From Tsuneonella flava (GTDB lineage Bacteria > Pseudomonadota > Alphaproteobacteria > Sphingomonadales > Sphingomonadaceae): a stretch of DNA of 64,000 nucleotides. The number at the start of each line of letters is the position of its first letter. Within the stretch, counting starts at the first letter, position 1. The stretch lies in contig NZ_PHSO01000005.1 of the NCBI RefSeq assembly GCF_002870965.1, forward strand, positions 310,001 to 374,000. Reading direction: 5' to 3'. Of this stretch, positions 7,989 through 16,937 are shown piece by piece. The position numbers were made by a program, and so were the translations under genes. The notes beneath the pieces are model-generated. The model was given only the letters and a program-made list of their open reading frames with translations, had not been told where the DNA came from and made no database searches.

Positions 7989-9590
7989 GTGAACATCAGT
8001 CGCAGGTCGGTTTTCACCAATGCTGTGGCGCTGGGGGCGGCGGGCTTTGTCCAGCCTGCGTTTGCGAAAGTGCGCGGGCGGGCCGAAGTCGAACAGTGGG
8101 GCCTCTACGAAATTGCGCTGAACGGTCCGGCAGGGGGCAACCCTTTCCGCGATACGCAGTTATCGACCGTTTTCGAAGGTGCCGGACGGACAATCGAAGT
8201 GCCGGGCTTCTACGATGGGGAGGGCGTGTATCGCGTGCGTTTCAGCCCACCTGAAACGGGCGTGTGGCGATGGAAGAGCCGCAGCAACGCACCGTCTCTG
8301 TCCGGGCTGACCGGCGAATGCATCGTCACTGCGCCGACGCCTGGCAATCACGGCCCGGTGGTGATCAGCGACGACGGGTTTCACTTCGTCCATGCCGATG
8401 GCACCCCTTTCCGCCAGATCGGCACGACCAGCTATTCGTGGGCGCTGCAATCGGCGGAAAAATGCCGGCAAACGCTAGCGACGCTGGCCGGGGCGCCGTT
8501 CAACAAGATGCGGATGCTGGTTTTTCCCAATGTCGCATCGGTGGCCACCGATCCGTTCGTGCGGACAGGAGCGGGGCCAAAAGACTGGGATGCGACCCGT
8601 TTCGATCCGGCCTATTTCCGGCGGTTCGAAGACAAGATCCGGCAGTTGGGCGATCTGGGCATTCAGGCCGATGTCATTCTTTACCAGCCTTACGATCCCG
8701 TGCGCGGGTATTCCGACATGTCGCGCAGCGATGACGAAGCCTATGTCCGCTATGTCGCCGCGCGTTTCGGGGCGTTCCGCAATGTCTGGTGGTCGATGGC
8801 GAACGAGTTCGACCTGATCGAATCGAAATCCGACGAGGATTGGGACCATCTGTTTCGCGTACTTGTCGATGCCGACCCGCACGACCGGTTGCGATCGATC
8901 CACAACATCCGCCGGTATTACGACCATCGAAAGCCGTGGATCACCCATGCCAGCATCCAGAATGGCGCAGCAGTGGACGATAGCATCCGCGCTGAACTTC
9001 ACCGTGCGTTCGCGCTGAAACCGGTCATCTTCGACGAAGTGGTTTACGAAGGCGATATCGACAAGCGCTGGGGCAACCTGTCGGCTGAAAAAATGGTTGA
9101 ACGGTTCTGGCATGGCCTGATCGGCGGCACTTATGTTGGCCACAGCGAAACATATGCGGCCAGTGGCAACCCCGATCATTCGTGGCTGGGGCAGGGCGGC
9201 ACCTTGCAAGGGAAAAGCGCGCCGCGCCTCGCATTCCTGAAACGCATCATGGAGGAAGGGCCCGCCCCCGGCATCGACCCGGTCCAGCCGTGGTGGGGCT
9301 ATCATGTCGCTGGCAGGGAGGGCGAATATTACCTCGTCTATTTCGGTGACACGCGCCCGGCGGAATGGACCGTCGCTGTGCCTGCGCGCGAAGACAGCGC
9401 CGCCGGTACATACAAGGCGGATATTATCGACACCTGGAACATGACCGTGACCGAAGTCGACGGCGTTATCGAACTGTCGCGCGGGAACGAGTATGAACTT
9501 CACGCGCCGATAATCGGCGCGATTGCCTTGCCGCAGCGGCCCTATCAGGCGATCAGGCTGCGTCGGATTGGCGGCAACGGCAATCCCTGA
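7989..9590 (+). CDS. Putative glycoside hydrolase, DUF5060-DUF4038-DUF5605 architecture, Tat-type signal
   Basis: The protein has 533 residues and starts at GTG with the RBS GAAGGAGAGG. A twin-arginine signal (SRRSVFTNA) leads into a signal peptide ending near residue 26. Domains in order are a DUF5060-like beta-sandwich (about 33-110), a DUF4038-like TIM barrel (about 125-390) and a small DUF5605-like C-terminal domain (about 440-530). Candidate catalytic carboxylates are E273 in MANEFD and E350 in IFDEVVYEG, placed as in clan GH-A enzymes. DUF4038 proteins include the GH140 apiosidases acting on rhamnogalacturonan II, so apiose removal is plausible but unproven. It is the last gene of the plus-strand run and is followed by a hairpin. 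Confidence 0.75.
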   Translation: MNISRRSVFTNAVALGAAGFVQPAFAKVRGRAEVEQWGLYEIALNGPAGGNPFRDTQLSTVFEGAGRTIEVPGFYDGEGVYRVRFSPPETGVWRWKSRSNAPSLSGLTGECIVTAPTPGNHGPVVISDDGFHFVHADGTPFRQIGTTSYSWALQSAEKCRQTLATLAGAPFNKMRMLVFPNVASVATDPFVRTGAGPKDWDATRFDPAYFRRFEDKIRQLGDLGIQADVILYQPYDPVRGYSDMSRSDDEAYVRYVAARFGAFRNVWWSMANEFDLIESKSDEDWDHLFRVLVDADPHDRLRSIHNIRRYYDHRKPWITHASIQNGAAVDDSIRAELHRAFALKPVIFDEVVYEGDIDKRWGNLSAEKMVERFWHGLIGGTYVGHSETYAASGNPDHSWLGQGGTLQGKSAPRLAFLKRIMEEGPAPGIDPVQPWWGYHVAGREGEYYLVYFGDTRPAEWTVAVPAREDSAAGTYKADIIDTWNMTVTEVDGVIELSRGNEYELHAPIIGAIALPQRPYQAIRLRRIGGNGNP

Positions 9591-9679
9591 TGCCGTGAAG
9601 GGGGCATCGGCGGAGATCGACCGTGCCCATTGGCGTGAAGTAATGGCCGTGGATGTGGCGTCGGTGTCCGGAGTGGGCA

Positions 9680-9715
9680 GGTGCGCTGCCGGGCATTATT
9701 CCCGGCCACGCGGCA
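9680..9715. terminator. Hairpin between convergent genes, possible terminator without T tract
   Basis: A stem GCCGGG/CCCGGC (9688-9693 and 9701-9706) with a 7-base loop is nested inside a further AGGTGC/GCACCT pairing. It lies between the convergent DUF5060 and GH3 genes. No T run follows on either strand, so factor-independent termination is uncertain. Confidence 0.4.
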
Positions 9716-9761
9716 CCTTGCCCACTCGCTATACCTTCGGCCCAGTAATTAGGTCCTGAGC

Positions 9762-12113
9762 CTAGTCGGTCACAGTGAAGGTGACCGGCGTGCTGGCCTT
9801 TGCGCCAGATGAAGGGGCGATCCAGAGCTGGAATTCGCCCGGCTCCCACCCATGCGACATATCCGCGCGGGTGAAGGCCAGATCGGCGGGGCGAAGGGTG
9901 AAGCTGACGCTGCGGCTTTCGCCCGGCTTGAGCATGATTTTCTCGAAGCCCTTCAGTTCCTGCACCGGACGGGTGACCGAACCGACGAGGTCGCGAACAT
10001 AGAGCTGTACCACTTCCTCGCCCGCTCGCTTGCCGGTGTTAGTGATCGTTGCGCTGGCGGTGATAGCGCCCTTGGGGCCCATCGAAGGCGCCGACAGCGT
10101 TACCGGTGAATAGGAGAAGCTGGTGTAGCTCAACCCGTAACCGAAACGGTACAGCGGGGTGTTGGGCGTGTTCAGGTAGCGGGATACATATTTCGCCCCC
10201 GGCTCTCCCAATTCGATCGGACGACCGGTGTTCTTCTGATCGTAGTAGAGCGGAACCTGCCCGACTGTGCGCGGGAAAGTGACCGGCAGTTTGCCCGATG
10301 GGTTGTAATCGCCGAACAGGACATCGGCGACTGCCTTGCCGGCCATCGTTCCGGGATACCACGCCTCCAGAATGGCTGCGACGTGCTGATCTGCCCAGCC
10401 GACTGTGTTCGGGCGCCCGCTCATCAGCAGCAGGATCACCGGCTTGCCGGTCGCGACAAGCTGTTCGAGCAGGGCCTGCTGATTGCCCGGCAGATCGAGC
10501 GAGGTGCGGCTGGCCGCTTCGCCGGTCATATCCCATCTCTCGCCCATGGCGGCGATAATCACGTCGGATTTGCTGGCCAGAGCCAGTGCTTCGGCAAAAC
10601 CATCGGTCTTGCCTGCGTCCGCGAAGTCGTAGCTGGCGCCTTTGGCATATGCCACCGTGGTGCCCTTGGGTGCGCGTTCCTTAAGGCCCTGAAGCACAGT
10701 AATCGGCCGGGTCTGGCGGTCACCCGCGGCGGACCAGCTGCCGATCATATCGGTCTTGCTGTCGCCCAGTGGCCCGATCAGCGCGATCGATTTGGCCGAC
10801 GCCGCCAGTGGCAGTGCATTGTTTTCATTCTTCAGCAGAACCATCGATTTGCGCGCGACATCGCGCGCAGCCTCCAGAAATTCCGGCTTGTAAAGCGTCG
10901 CCTTCTCGCGTGCTTCGTTGGAATAGCGATAGGGGTCGTCGAACAGGCCGAGGCGGTATTTCATTTCCAGCACCCGGCGCACAGCGCGGTCGACAGTCGC
11001 CTGACTGACGCGGCCTTCTTCCACCGATTTGGCAAGGTTTTCCATGAACACGGCACCTTGCATGTCCATATCGACCCCGGCGTTGATCGCCTGTTCGCCT
11101 GCCTGCGCGAGATCCTTCGAATAGCCGTGCGGGACCATCTCGTTGATCGAGGTGTAGTCGGTCACCACGAACCCGTCGAAGCCCCATTTGTCGCGCAGCA
11201 CGTCGGTCAGCAGATATTTGCTGCCGCTGGCCGGGATGCCATCGTATTCGTTGAACGATGTCATAATCGTCGCGACACCGGCATCCACCGTTGCCTTGAA
11301 CGGCGGGAGGTAGACATCGCGCAGCGTGCGTTCGGAAATGTCGACGGTATTGTAATCGCGCCCCGCCTGCGCCGCGCCATAGGCGGCGTAATGCTTGGTC
11401 GTTGCCAGCACCGTATCGGTCGCGGCAAGATCCTTGCCCTGATAGCCGTGGACGCGTGCCACGGCGACTTTGCTGCCGAGGTAGACGTCCTCGCCCGCCC
11501 CTTCCGAAATGCGGCCCCAGCGCGGATCGCGCGAAACATCGACCATTGGCGAGAAGGTCCAGTGAATGCCCTCCGCCGAAGCTTCCTCGGCAGAGACGCG
11601 CGCCGATTTTTCCACTGCCGCCATATCCCAGCTGGCCGCTTCGCCCAGCGAGATCGGGAAAATCGTGCGGTGCCCGTGGATCACGTCATACCCGAACAGC
11701 AGGGGAATTTTCAGGCGTGTGCCCTCGATAGCGGCCTGCTGCAGTTCGCGGGTATATTTGGCGGTGTAGGCATTGAAGATCGCGCCGACCCGACCGGCGG
11801 CGATATCCTGCTTGTAGCTGTCGCGCATCGTCGGGCCGGTCGATTCCCAGTCGCTGGTGAGCAGCGTGAGCTGTCCGATTTTTTCCTGCAGCGTCATCTG
11901 CCCGATCAGGTTGTCGATGAACGCGTTCATCTTCGGATCGTTGTGCGCCCAGGCAGGTGTGGCCTTTTCGACCGGAACGGTGGTCTCCGCAGCGACGGCA
12001 GCCGCATTTTCACTGGCCTTGACTGGTTGCGGCGTATCGGCCCGCGCACTGGCACAGCTTGCCATTGTCAGTGAAATTGCACTTGCCATCAATGTCTTGC
12101 CGAAACGGCTCAT
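9762..12113 (-). CDS. bglX: GH3 beta-glucosidase, BglX type, putative lipoprotein
   Basis: The protein has 783 residues. The start at 12113 has a strong RBS (GGGAGGGA) and gives a short hydrophobic leader with a lipobox-like MASC (C20); an upstream in-frame ATG at 12155 has no such support. GH3 features: N-terminal barrel with KHYAAYG (240-246), nucleophile D319 in VVTDY, C-terminal alpha/beta sandwich, and a fibronectin III-like tail ending in VTFTVTD. BglX enzymes release glucose from beta-linked oligosaccharides in the periplasm. It is divergent from the TonB receptor, with a LacI-type operator at 12210-12223 between them. Beside a GH144, a likely substrate is beta-1,2-gluco-oligosaccharide (inference). 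Confidence 0.92.
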   Translation of the reverse strand: MSRFGKTLMASAISLTMASCASARADTPQPVKASENAAAVAAETTVPVEKATPAWAHNDPKMNAFIDNLIGQMTLQEKIGQLTLLTSDWESTGPTMRDSYKQDIAAGRVGAIFNAYTAKYTRELQQAAIEGTRLKIPLLFGYDVIHGHRTIFPISLGEAASWDMAAVEKSARVSAEEASAEGIHWTFSPMVDVSRDPRWGRISEGAGEDVYLGSKVAVARVHGYQGKDLAATDTVLATTKHYAAYGAAQAGRDYNTVDISERTLRDVYLPPFKATVDAGVATIMTSFNEYDGIPASGSKYLLTDVLRDKWGFDGFVVTDYTSINEMVPHGYSKDLAQAGEQAINAGVDMDMQGAVFMENLAKSVEEGRVSQATVDRAVRRVLEMKYRLGLFDDPYRYSNEAREKATLYKPEFLEAARDVARKSMVLLKNENNALPLAASAKSIALIGPLGDSKTDMIGSWSAAGDRQTRPITVLQGLKERAPKGTTVAYAKGASYDFADAGKTDGFAEALALASKSDVIIAAMGERWDMTGEAASRTSLDLPGNQQALLEQLVATGKPVILLLMSGRPNTVGWADQHVAAILEAWYPGTMAGKAVADVLFGDYNPSGKLPVTFPRTVGQVPLYYDQKNTGRPIELGEPGAKYVSRYLNTPNTPLYRFGYGLSYTSFSYSPVTLSAPSMGPKGAITASATITNTGKRAGEEVVQLYVRDLVGSVTRPVQELKGFEKIMLKPGESRSVSFTLRPADLAFTRADMSHGWEPGEFQLWIAPSSGAKASTPVTFTVTD

Positions 12114-12209
12114 TCGTCCCTCCCATATCGGCCCCGGCAGAAAAGCGGCGGCCATCGATTTCCCGGATGTTCGGATTCGCTCTTGTCGAGCATGGCTATA
12201 CAGACAATA

Positions 12210-12223
12210 TGAAACCGGTTACA
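12210..12223. promoter_or_regulatory. LacI-type operator between bglX and the TonB receptor
   Basis: TGAAACCGGTTACA is a 14-bp palindrome with one mismatched pair around the central CG. It belongs to the same motif set as 18668-18681 and 21123-21136. It lies in the 223-bp divergent region and is positioned to control both genes. The probable binder is the LacI-family protein encoded at 18729-19730. Confidence 0.75.
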
Positions 12224-12336
12224 AGCCACATGCCAAATTTGATTCGGGCAGGCAATTTCGATTCGAACAGCCGGGGAAGAAGTCGGCGTTCATTAGCGGT
12301 CGCGGCAATGCGCCGGGCCATCAGGGGAGGAGTTTG

Positions 12337-15300
12337 ATGAAGGTGTCTCACCTAAACGCGCGTTCGTTTACCGTCCGTAAGCTTGCCACCGCGCTTGCGC
12401 TTGGCGCTGCCGGGGGCGCTATGGCTGTCGGTCTGGCAGTTCCGGCCCACGCACAGCAGGTGAATGCTTCGTTGCGCGGCCATGTGTCGGGCGCAACGCA
12501 AGTCACGGTCATCGAAACCAACACCGGTTTCCGCCGCACCGTGACAGTGGATGGAGCGGGCAATTATAACTTCGCCTCGCTGCCCGCAGGGACCTACTAT
12601 CTCGAATTCACCACCGAGAACGGTGTGCGCCGGACGGACAATTTTGTGCTGTCGGTGGCGCAGGACGCTGTCCTCGATCTGGACGATCTCGCTACTGCCG
12701 AAACGCAGCCTGTGGCCGAGGGGCAGGATGATAACGCCATCATCGTGACCGGTTCGCGCATCCGCACGCTGGAAGGCGGCGCAGTGGGCGCAAACATCAC
12801 CCCGCGTGAAATCGAGCAGTTGCCCCAGAACAACCGCAACTTCCTGGCTTTTGCAGACCTTGCCCCGGGTGTGGAAGTGGCCAACCCCAATGGCCAGTCG
12901 CGCATTCAGGGCGGTGCCCAGAACAGCCGCTCGGTCAACGTGTTTATCGATGGCGTCGGTCAGAAAGACTATGTCCTCAAGAACGGCATCACCGGTCAGG
13001 ATTCGTCCGAAGGCAACCCGTTCCCGCAGCTCGCCATTGGCGAATACCGGGTCATCAGCTCCAACTACAAGGCTGAGTTCGATCAGGTCAGCTCGGTGGC
13101 GATCACCGCGGCGACGAAATCGGGTACTAACGAGTTCCACGGCGAAGCGTTTATCGATTACACCGATCAAAGCCTGCGCGATTCGACTCCGACTGAGCTG
13201 AAGTCGGGCGCAAAAGCTCCCTCTACGGACTATCAGTTCGGCGGCGCCATTGGTGGCCCGATCATAAAAGATGTCGCGCACTTTTTCTTCACTTACGAAG
13301 GGAAGCGTCGCGAATTGCCGCGCGAAATTTATCCGGGCGGTGACTTCGATGTGTCGTTCTTCCCGGCGGAATACCAGAGCGAATTCGGGCCGACGAACGC
13401 GACCTTCAACGAAGATCTCTATTTCGGTAAGATCGACGTATCGCCAACGTCGCGCGACCTGATCGAAGTGTCGGGCAAATACCGCAAGGAAAGTGGTGAG
13501 TTCCTGAGCAATGGCAGCAATGCACGTTCAACCATCAGTTCGCAGGATGTGCAGGAGAAGCGCGGCCTGCTTCGGTGGGAGCATACGGCGGACAGCTTCA
13601 TCAACGATCTGAAGCTGACATATGAAGATGTGAAATGGGCGCCGACTCCGCTCGTTTTCGACAACGCCTATCGTTTCGACTATGCCGGGCCCAACCCATC
13701 CGATCCTTTGAATACAACTTGGCGATCTGACAACATTCTGCGGATTGGCGGCGGTTCGAATTACCAGGACAAAGGCCAGGAAGGCTTCGGCATTCAGAAC
13801 GATTTCACATGGGTCGGGCTGGAAAATCACACCATCAAAATGGGTGTGAAAGCGAAATGGGTGAAATTGCACACCATGACGCGCAACGGATTCAATCCGT
13901 TGTATTTCTATAACGTGGCGTACAACCCCAATGGCGGAACTTTCAATGATACGATCCCGTATCGGGTCCAGTTCGGCTATGACTCCGGCACCGGAAGTCC
14001 GGCGGTTGAATCGAAGAACTTCCAGCTGGGCCTGTATATTCAGGACGATTGGGACGTTACCGACCGTTTGACGCTCAATCTCGGTGTGCGGTGGGACTAT
14101 GAAGAGACGCCCGCCTATCTCGACTTCGTCACCCCCGCCGATGCGGTGGCGGCGGTATCGCCCGAAAATTATCCGAACCTTGTCGGCGCCGATTACAATA
14201 TCAACGATTTTATCTCGAACGGTAAAAACCGGCACCCGTTCAAGGGTGCGTTCCAGCCGCGCATCGGGTTCTCCTATGCAATCGACGACGCGCACCGTTT
14301 CGTGCTGTTCGGTGGCTATGGCCGGTCGTACGATCGCAATCAGTTCGAGTTCCTCCAGCAGGAAATCAGCGTCGGTTCGTACACCACGCGCACGTTCAAC
14401 TTCCAGACGGGCGATCCGAACAACACCTGTGCTGCCAGCCCGACTTGTGTGCCGTTCGATCCGATCTACCTGACTGAAGAAGGCCGCGCACAATTGATAG
14501 CCAACGCCGGTGCGGGCGGCGGGCGCGAACTGCGCTTCATCAACAATGATTTGAAGGTGCCGTATTCGGACCAGTTCAGCCTGGGGCTGCGCGGCCAGTT
14601 GGCGCCGCTGTTCACCGCAGAGGTCGGCTATACCCACATCTCCAGCCGCGATGGCTTCGCCTATCTGCTTGGCAATCGCCGTGAGGACGGCAGCTTCTTC
14701 CCTCCGGCACCTGCTAAGCCTGCCACTCCCTGGGGATACGCCCCCCCAGGATACGGGAACATTATTATCGGTACCAACGGTCTCGCCACCAATGCCGACA
14801 GTGGGTACCTGAAGCTGGTCAAGAACTACACGCAGGCTTCGCCTTGGAGCTTCAGTGGAACCTACACCTACACACTGGCTGAGGAGAACCGGAACTTCGG
14901 AGAAACCTTCGCGCTCGATTATCCGTCGCTCGCCGATTATCCGTGGACCCGTTCAAGCGGGGTTCGCAAGCACCGTCTGGTGCTGGCCGGATCGGTCGAT
15001 TTGCCGATCGGCGCGGCGCTGTCGGGTAAGTTCGTGATTGCTTCGCCGCCATACGTTAAGAGCTTCGTCGACACTGGCGGCGCCAATCCGTCGCGTGATG
15101 TCGTTTCGAACGAAGCGCACGGCAATGGCGATCGCTGGGGCTTCCGCCAGATGGATGTCGCGGTGACGAAGTACATTGCGTTCCCCTTCATCAACGATCA
15201 GTCGCGGTTGCGCTTGCGGATGGATATCATCAACCTGTTCAACGATCGCAACTACACCAACTATTTCACCAATCCGAATGATCCGCGTTACCTGCAGATC

Positions 15301-15366
15301 AACGGAGTCGGCACGGGAAGTAACCCCCCGCGTACGTTCAAATTCTCGGTCGGTTTCGAATTCTAG
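12337..15366 (+). CDS. TonB-dependent receptor with N-terminal carboxypeptidase-regulatory-like domain
   Basis: The protein has 1009 residues and starts at 12337 with RBS GGGGAGGAG; the frame is open further upstream, but only this start gives a signal peptide (to PAHAQQ, about residue 38). Residues 40-110 form a CnaB/carboxypeptidase-regulatory-like beta-sandwich (VNASLRGHVSG ... YNFASLPAGTYYLEF). The plug follows (IIVTGSRIR through IAITAATKSGTNEFHG), and a 22-strand barrel ends in the outer-membrane signature FSVGFEF. This architecture resembles Oar-like receptors rather than the short sphingomonad siderophore receptors. It should import oligosaccharides for the adjacent GH3 and GH144 enzymes. 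A LacI-type operator lies 114 bp upstream and a strong terminator follows. Confidence 0.9.
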   Translation: MKVSHLNARSFTVRKLATALALGAAGGAMAVGLAVPAHAQQVNASLRGHVSGATQVTVIETNTGFRRTVTVDGAGNYNFASLPAGTYYLEFTTENGVRRTDNFVLSVAQDAVLDLDDLATAETQPVAEGQDDNAIIVTGSRIRTLEGGAVGANITPREIEQLPQNNRNFLAFADLAPGVEVANPNGQSRIQGGAQNSRSVNVFIDGVGQKDYVLKNGITGQDSSEGNPFPQLAIGEYRVISSNYKAEFDQVSSVAITAATKSGTNEFHGEAFIDYTDQSLRDSTPTELKSGAKAPSTDYQFGGAIGGPIIKDVAHFFFTYEGKRRELPREIYPGGDFDVSFFPAEYQSEFGPTNATFNEDLYFGKIDVSPTSRDLIEVSGKYRKESGEFLSNGSNARSTISSQDVQEKRGLLRWEHTADSFINDLKLTYEDVKWAPTPLVFDNAYRFDYAGPNPSDPLNTTWRSDNILRIGGGSNYQDKGQEGFGIQNDFTWVGLENHTIKMGVKAKWVKLHTMTRNGFNPLYFYNVAYNPNGGTFNDTIPYRVQFGYDSGTGSPAVESKNFQLGLYIQDDWDVTDRLTLNLGVRWDYEETPAYLDFVTPADAVAAVSPENYPNLVGADYNINDFISNGKNRHPFKGAFQPRIGFSYAIDDAHRFVLFGGYGRSYDRNQFEFLQQEISVGSYTTRTFNFQTGDPNNTCAASPTCVPFDPIYLTEEGRAQLIANAGAGGGRELRFINNDLKVPYSDQFSLGLRGQLAPLFTAEVGYTHISSRDGFAYLLGNRREDGSFFPPAPAKPATPWGYAPPGYGNIIIGTNGLATNADSGYLKLVKNYTQASPWSFSGTYTYTLAEENRNFGETFALDYPSLADYPWTRSSGVRKHRLVLAGSVDLPIGAALSGKFVIASPPYVKSFVDTGGANPSRDVVSNEAHGNGDRWGFRQMDVAVTKYIAFPFINDQSRLRLRMDIINLFNDRNYTNYFTNPNDPRYLQINGVGTGSNPPRTFKFSVGFEF

Positions 15367-15378
15367 GACTGGTGAAAG

Positions 15379-15417
15379 GGCGCGCGGTCGATCCCTCTGA
15401 CCGCGCGCCTGATTTTT
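15379..15417 (+). terminator. Intrinsic terminator after the TonB receptor
   Basis: A perfect 11-bp stem GGCGCGCGGTC/GACCGCGCGCC (15379-15389 and 15399-15409) with a 9-base loop is followed by TGATTTTTATT. It would reduce but not necessarily abolish read-through into the GH144 gene. Confidence 0.85.
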
Positions 15418-15449
15418 ATTGTCGTGAAAGAGATTAAGGTGACAACGCC

Positions 15450-16937
15450 ATGAAGCCTGCCGCCTTCGCTACGCTTGCCTGTGCCATCTTGCTGGCCTCG
15501 TGCGCTACCATTCCCGCCCCCTCGCCTGCTCCGGTTGAACCGGCGCAGGCATCGCCACAGGCGGTGGAGGCATTTTCGGAAGAGCTGACGCAGCGCACTT
15601 TCCGCTATTTCTGGGATACCACGGATACCGAACGCTGCCTCGCGCCCGATCGGTGGCCGAGCCGCACGTTTTCGTCGATTGCTGCGACGGGATTTGCGCT
15701 GACCGCTTATGGGATCGGCGCCGAGCGCGGATATGTCACGCGTGAGCAGGCGGCCGAGCGTACGCGCGACTGTCTGGCGTTTTACTGGAATGCCCCGCAA
15801 GGGCCGGAGGCTTCGGGCAAGACAGGCTACAAAGGCTTCTTCTACCACTTCCTGCGCTATGACGATGGCACACGGTACAAGACCAACGAACTGTCGACTG
15901 TCGATACGACGCTGTTTCTGGGCGGTGCGCTGTTCGCGCAAAGCTATTACGACCGCGACAACCCGGTAGAGGCGGAAATTCGCGATCTGGCGGAAAAGAT
16001 CTATCGCCGGGTCGAATGGGACTGGGCGCAGCGCAACACCACCGGCACGCAGGCGATCAACCTGCCCGATTCCCACGGCATCACGATGGGGTGGAAGCCC
16101 GAGGATGGCTGGGAGCGGGCCGACTGGATCGGCTACAATGAAGGTATGCTGGTCTATGTTCTGGCACTCGGTTCCCCGACACACCCGGTCGGCAGGGATG
16201 CGTGGGATCAGGGCTGGGCGAAGAAGCTAAATGACGACTGGGGCACGTTCTACGGATACGAACACCTCCAGTTCGAACCGATGTTCGGCCACCAATACAG
16301 CCACGTGTGGGTCGATTTTCGCGGCATTCAGGACGACTTTATGCGCGGGAAAGGCAGCGACTATTTCCGCAACAGCCGCCTCGCCACGTTGAGCCAGCGG
16401 GCATATGGCGCGGATAATCCCAACGACTGGAAGGATTACAGCGGCGATATCTGGGGCTGGACCGCGTCGGATGGCCCGAAATACTCGCGCGGCGAATATT
16501 CGGTGAATGGTAAGCCGCGCGATTTCCTGACCTATTCGGCGCGCGGCGTCAGCGCGATCCGGGTGATCGACGATGGCACAATCGTTCCGACAGCGGCAGG
16601 CGGGTCAGTCGCCTTTGCCCCTGAAGTCGCCATTCCGGCGCTGATGGCGATGAAGGACAAGTACGGGGATCGGCTGTACACCCGCTATGGGTTCAAGGAC
16701 GCGATCAATCCCAGCTTCACCTTCGTCGAAGCTGGTTCCACCACCGGGCAGACCGATCCGAAACTGGGCTGGGTAGCCAACGATTATCTCGGTATCGATC
16801 AGGGTCCGATCCTGGCGATGATGGAAAACCATCGCAGTGGTCTGGTCTGGAAAACCATGCGGAAAAATCCGCATATCCGTCGCGGTCTGGAGCGGTTGGG
16901 GTTCAAGGGCGGCTGGTTGGACAAGCCGGCGGATTGA
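15450..16937 (+). CDS. GH144-like glucoamylase-family lipoprotein (probable endo-beta-1,2-glucanase)
   Basis: The protein has 495 residues. A lipobox LASC places the lipidated Cys at about residue 18, followed by a Pro/Ala-rich linker. The rest is a single (alpha/alpha)6-type domain of the putative glucoamylase family (PF10091), with conserved stretches such as FRYFWD, GFALTAY, GYKGFFYHFL, STVDTTLF, GYNEGMLVYVLALGSPTH and WGWTASDG. Characterised proteins with this layout belong to GH144, endo-beta-1,2-glucanases that yield sophoro-oligosaccharides. It sits just after the receptor terminator and overlaps the convergent phosphatase-type gene by 35 bases. A role in degrading beta-1,2-glucan together with BglX is a reasonable inference. 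Confidence 0.85.
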   Translation: MKPAAFATLACAILLASCATIPAPSPAPVEPAQASPQAVEAFSEELTQRTFRYFWDTTDTERCLAPDRWPSRTFSSIAATGFALTAYGIGAERGYVTREQAAERTRDCLAFYWNAPQGPEASGKTGYKGFFYHFLRYDDGTRYKTNELSTVDTTLFLGGALFAQSYYDRDNPVEAEIRDLAEKIYRRVEWDWAQRNTTGTQAINLPDSHGITMGWKPEDGWERADWIGYNEGMLVYVLALGSPTHPVGRDAWDQGWAKKLNDDWGTFYGYEHLQFEPMFGHQYSHVWVDFRGIQDDFMRGKGSDYFRNSRLATLSQRAYGADNPNDWKDYSGDIWGWTASDGPKYSRGEYSVNGKPRDFLTYSARGVSAIRVIDDGTIVPTAAGGSVAFAPEVAIPALMAMKDKYGDRLYTRYGFKDAINPSFTFVEAGSTTGQTDPKLGWVANDYLGIDQGPILAMMENHRSGLVWKTMRKNPHIRRGLERLGFKGGWLDKPAD

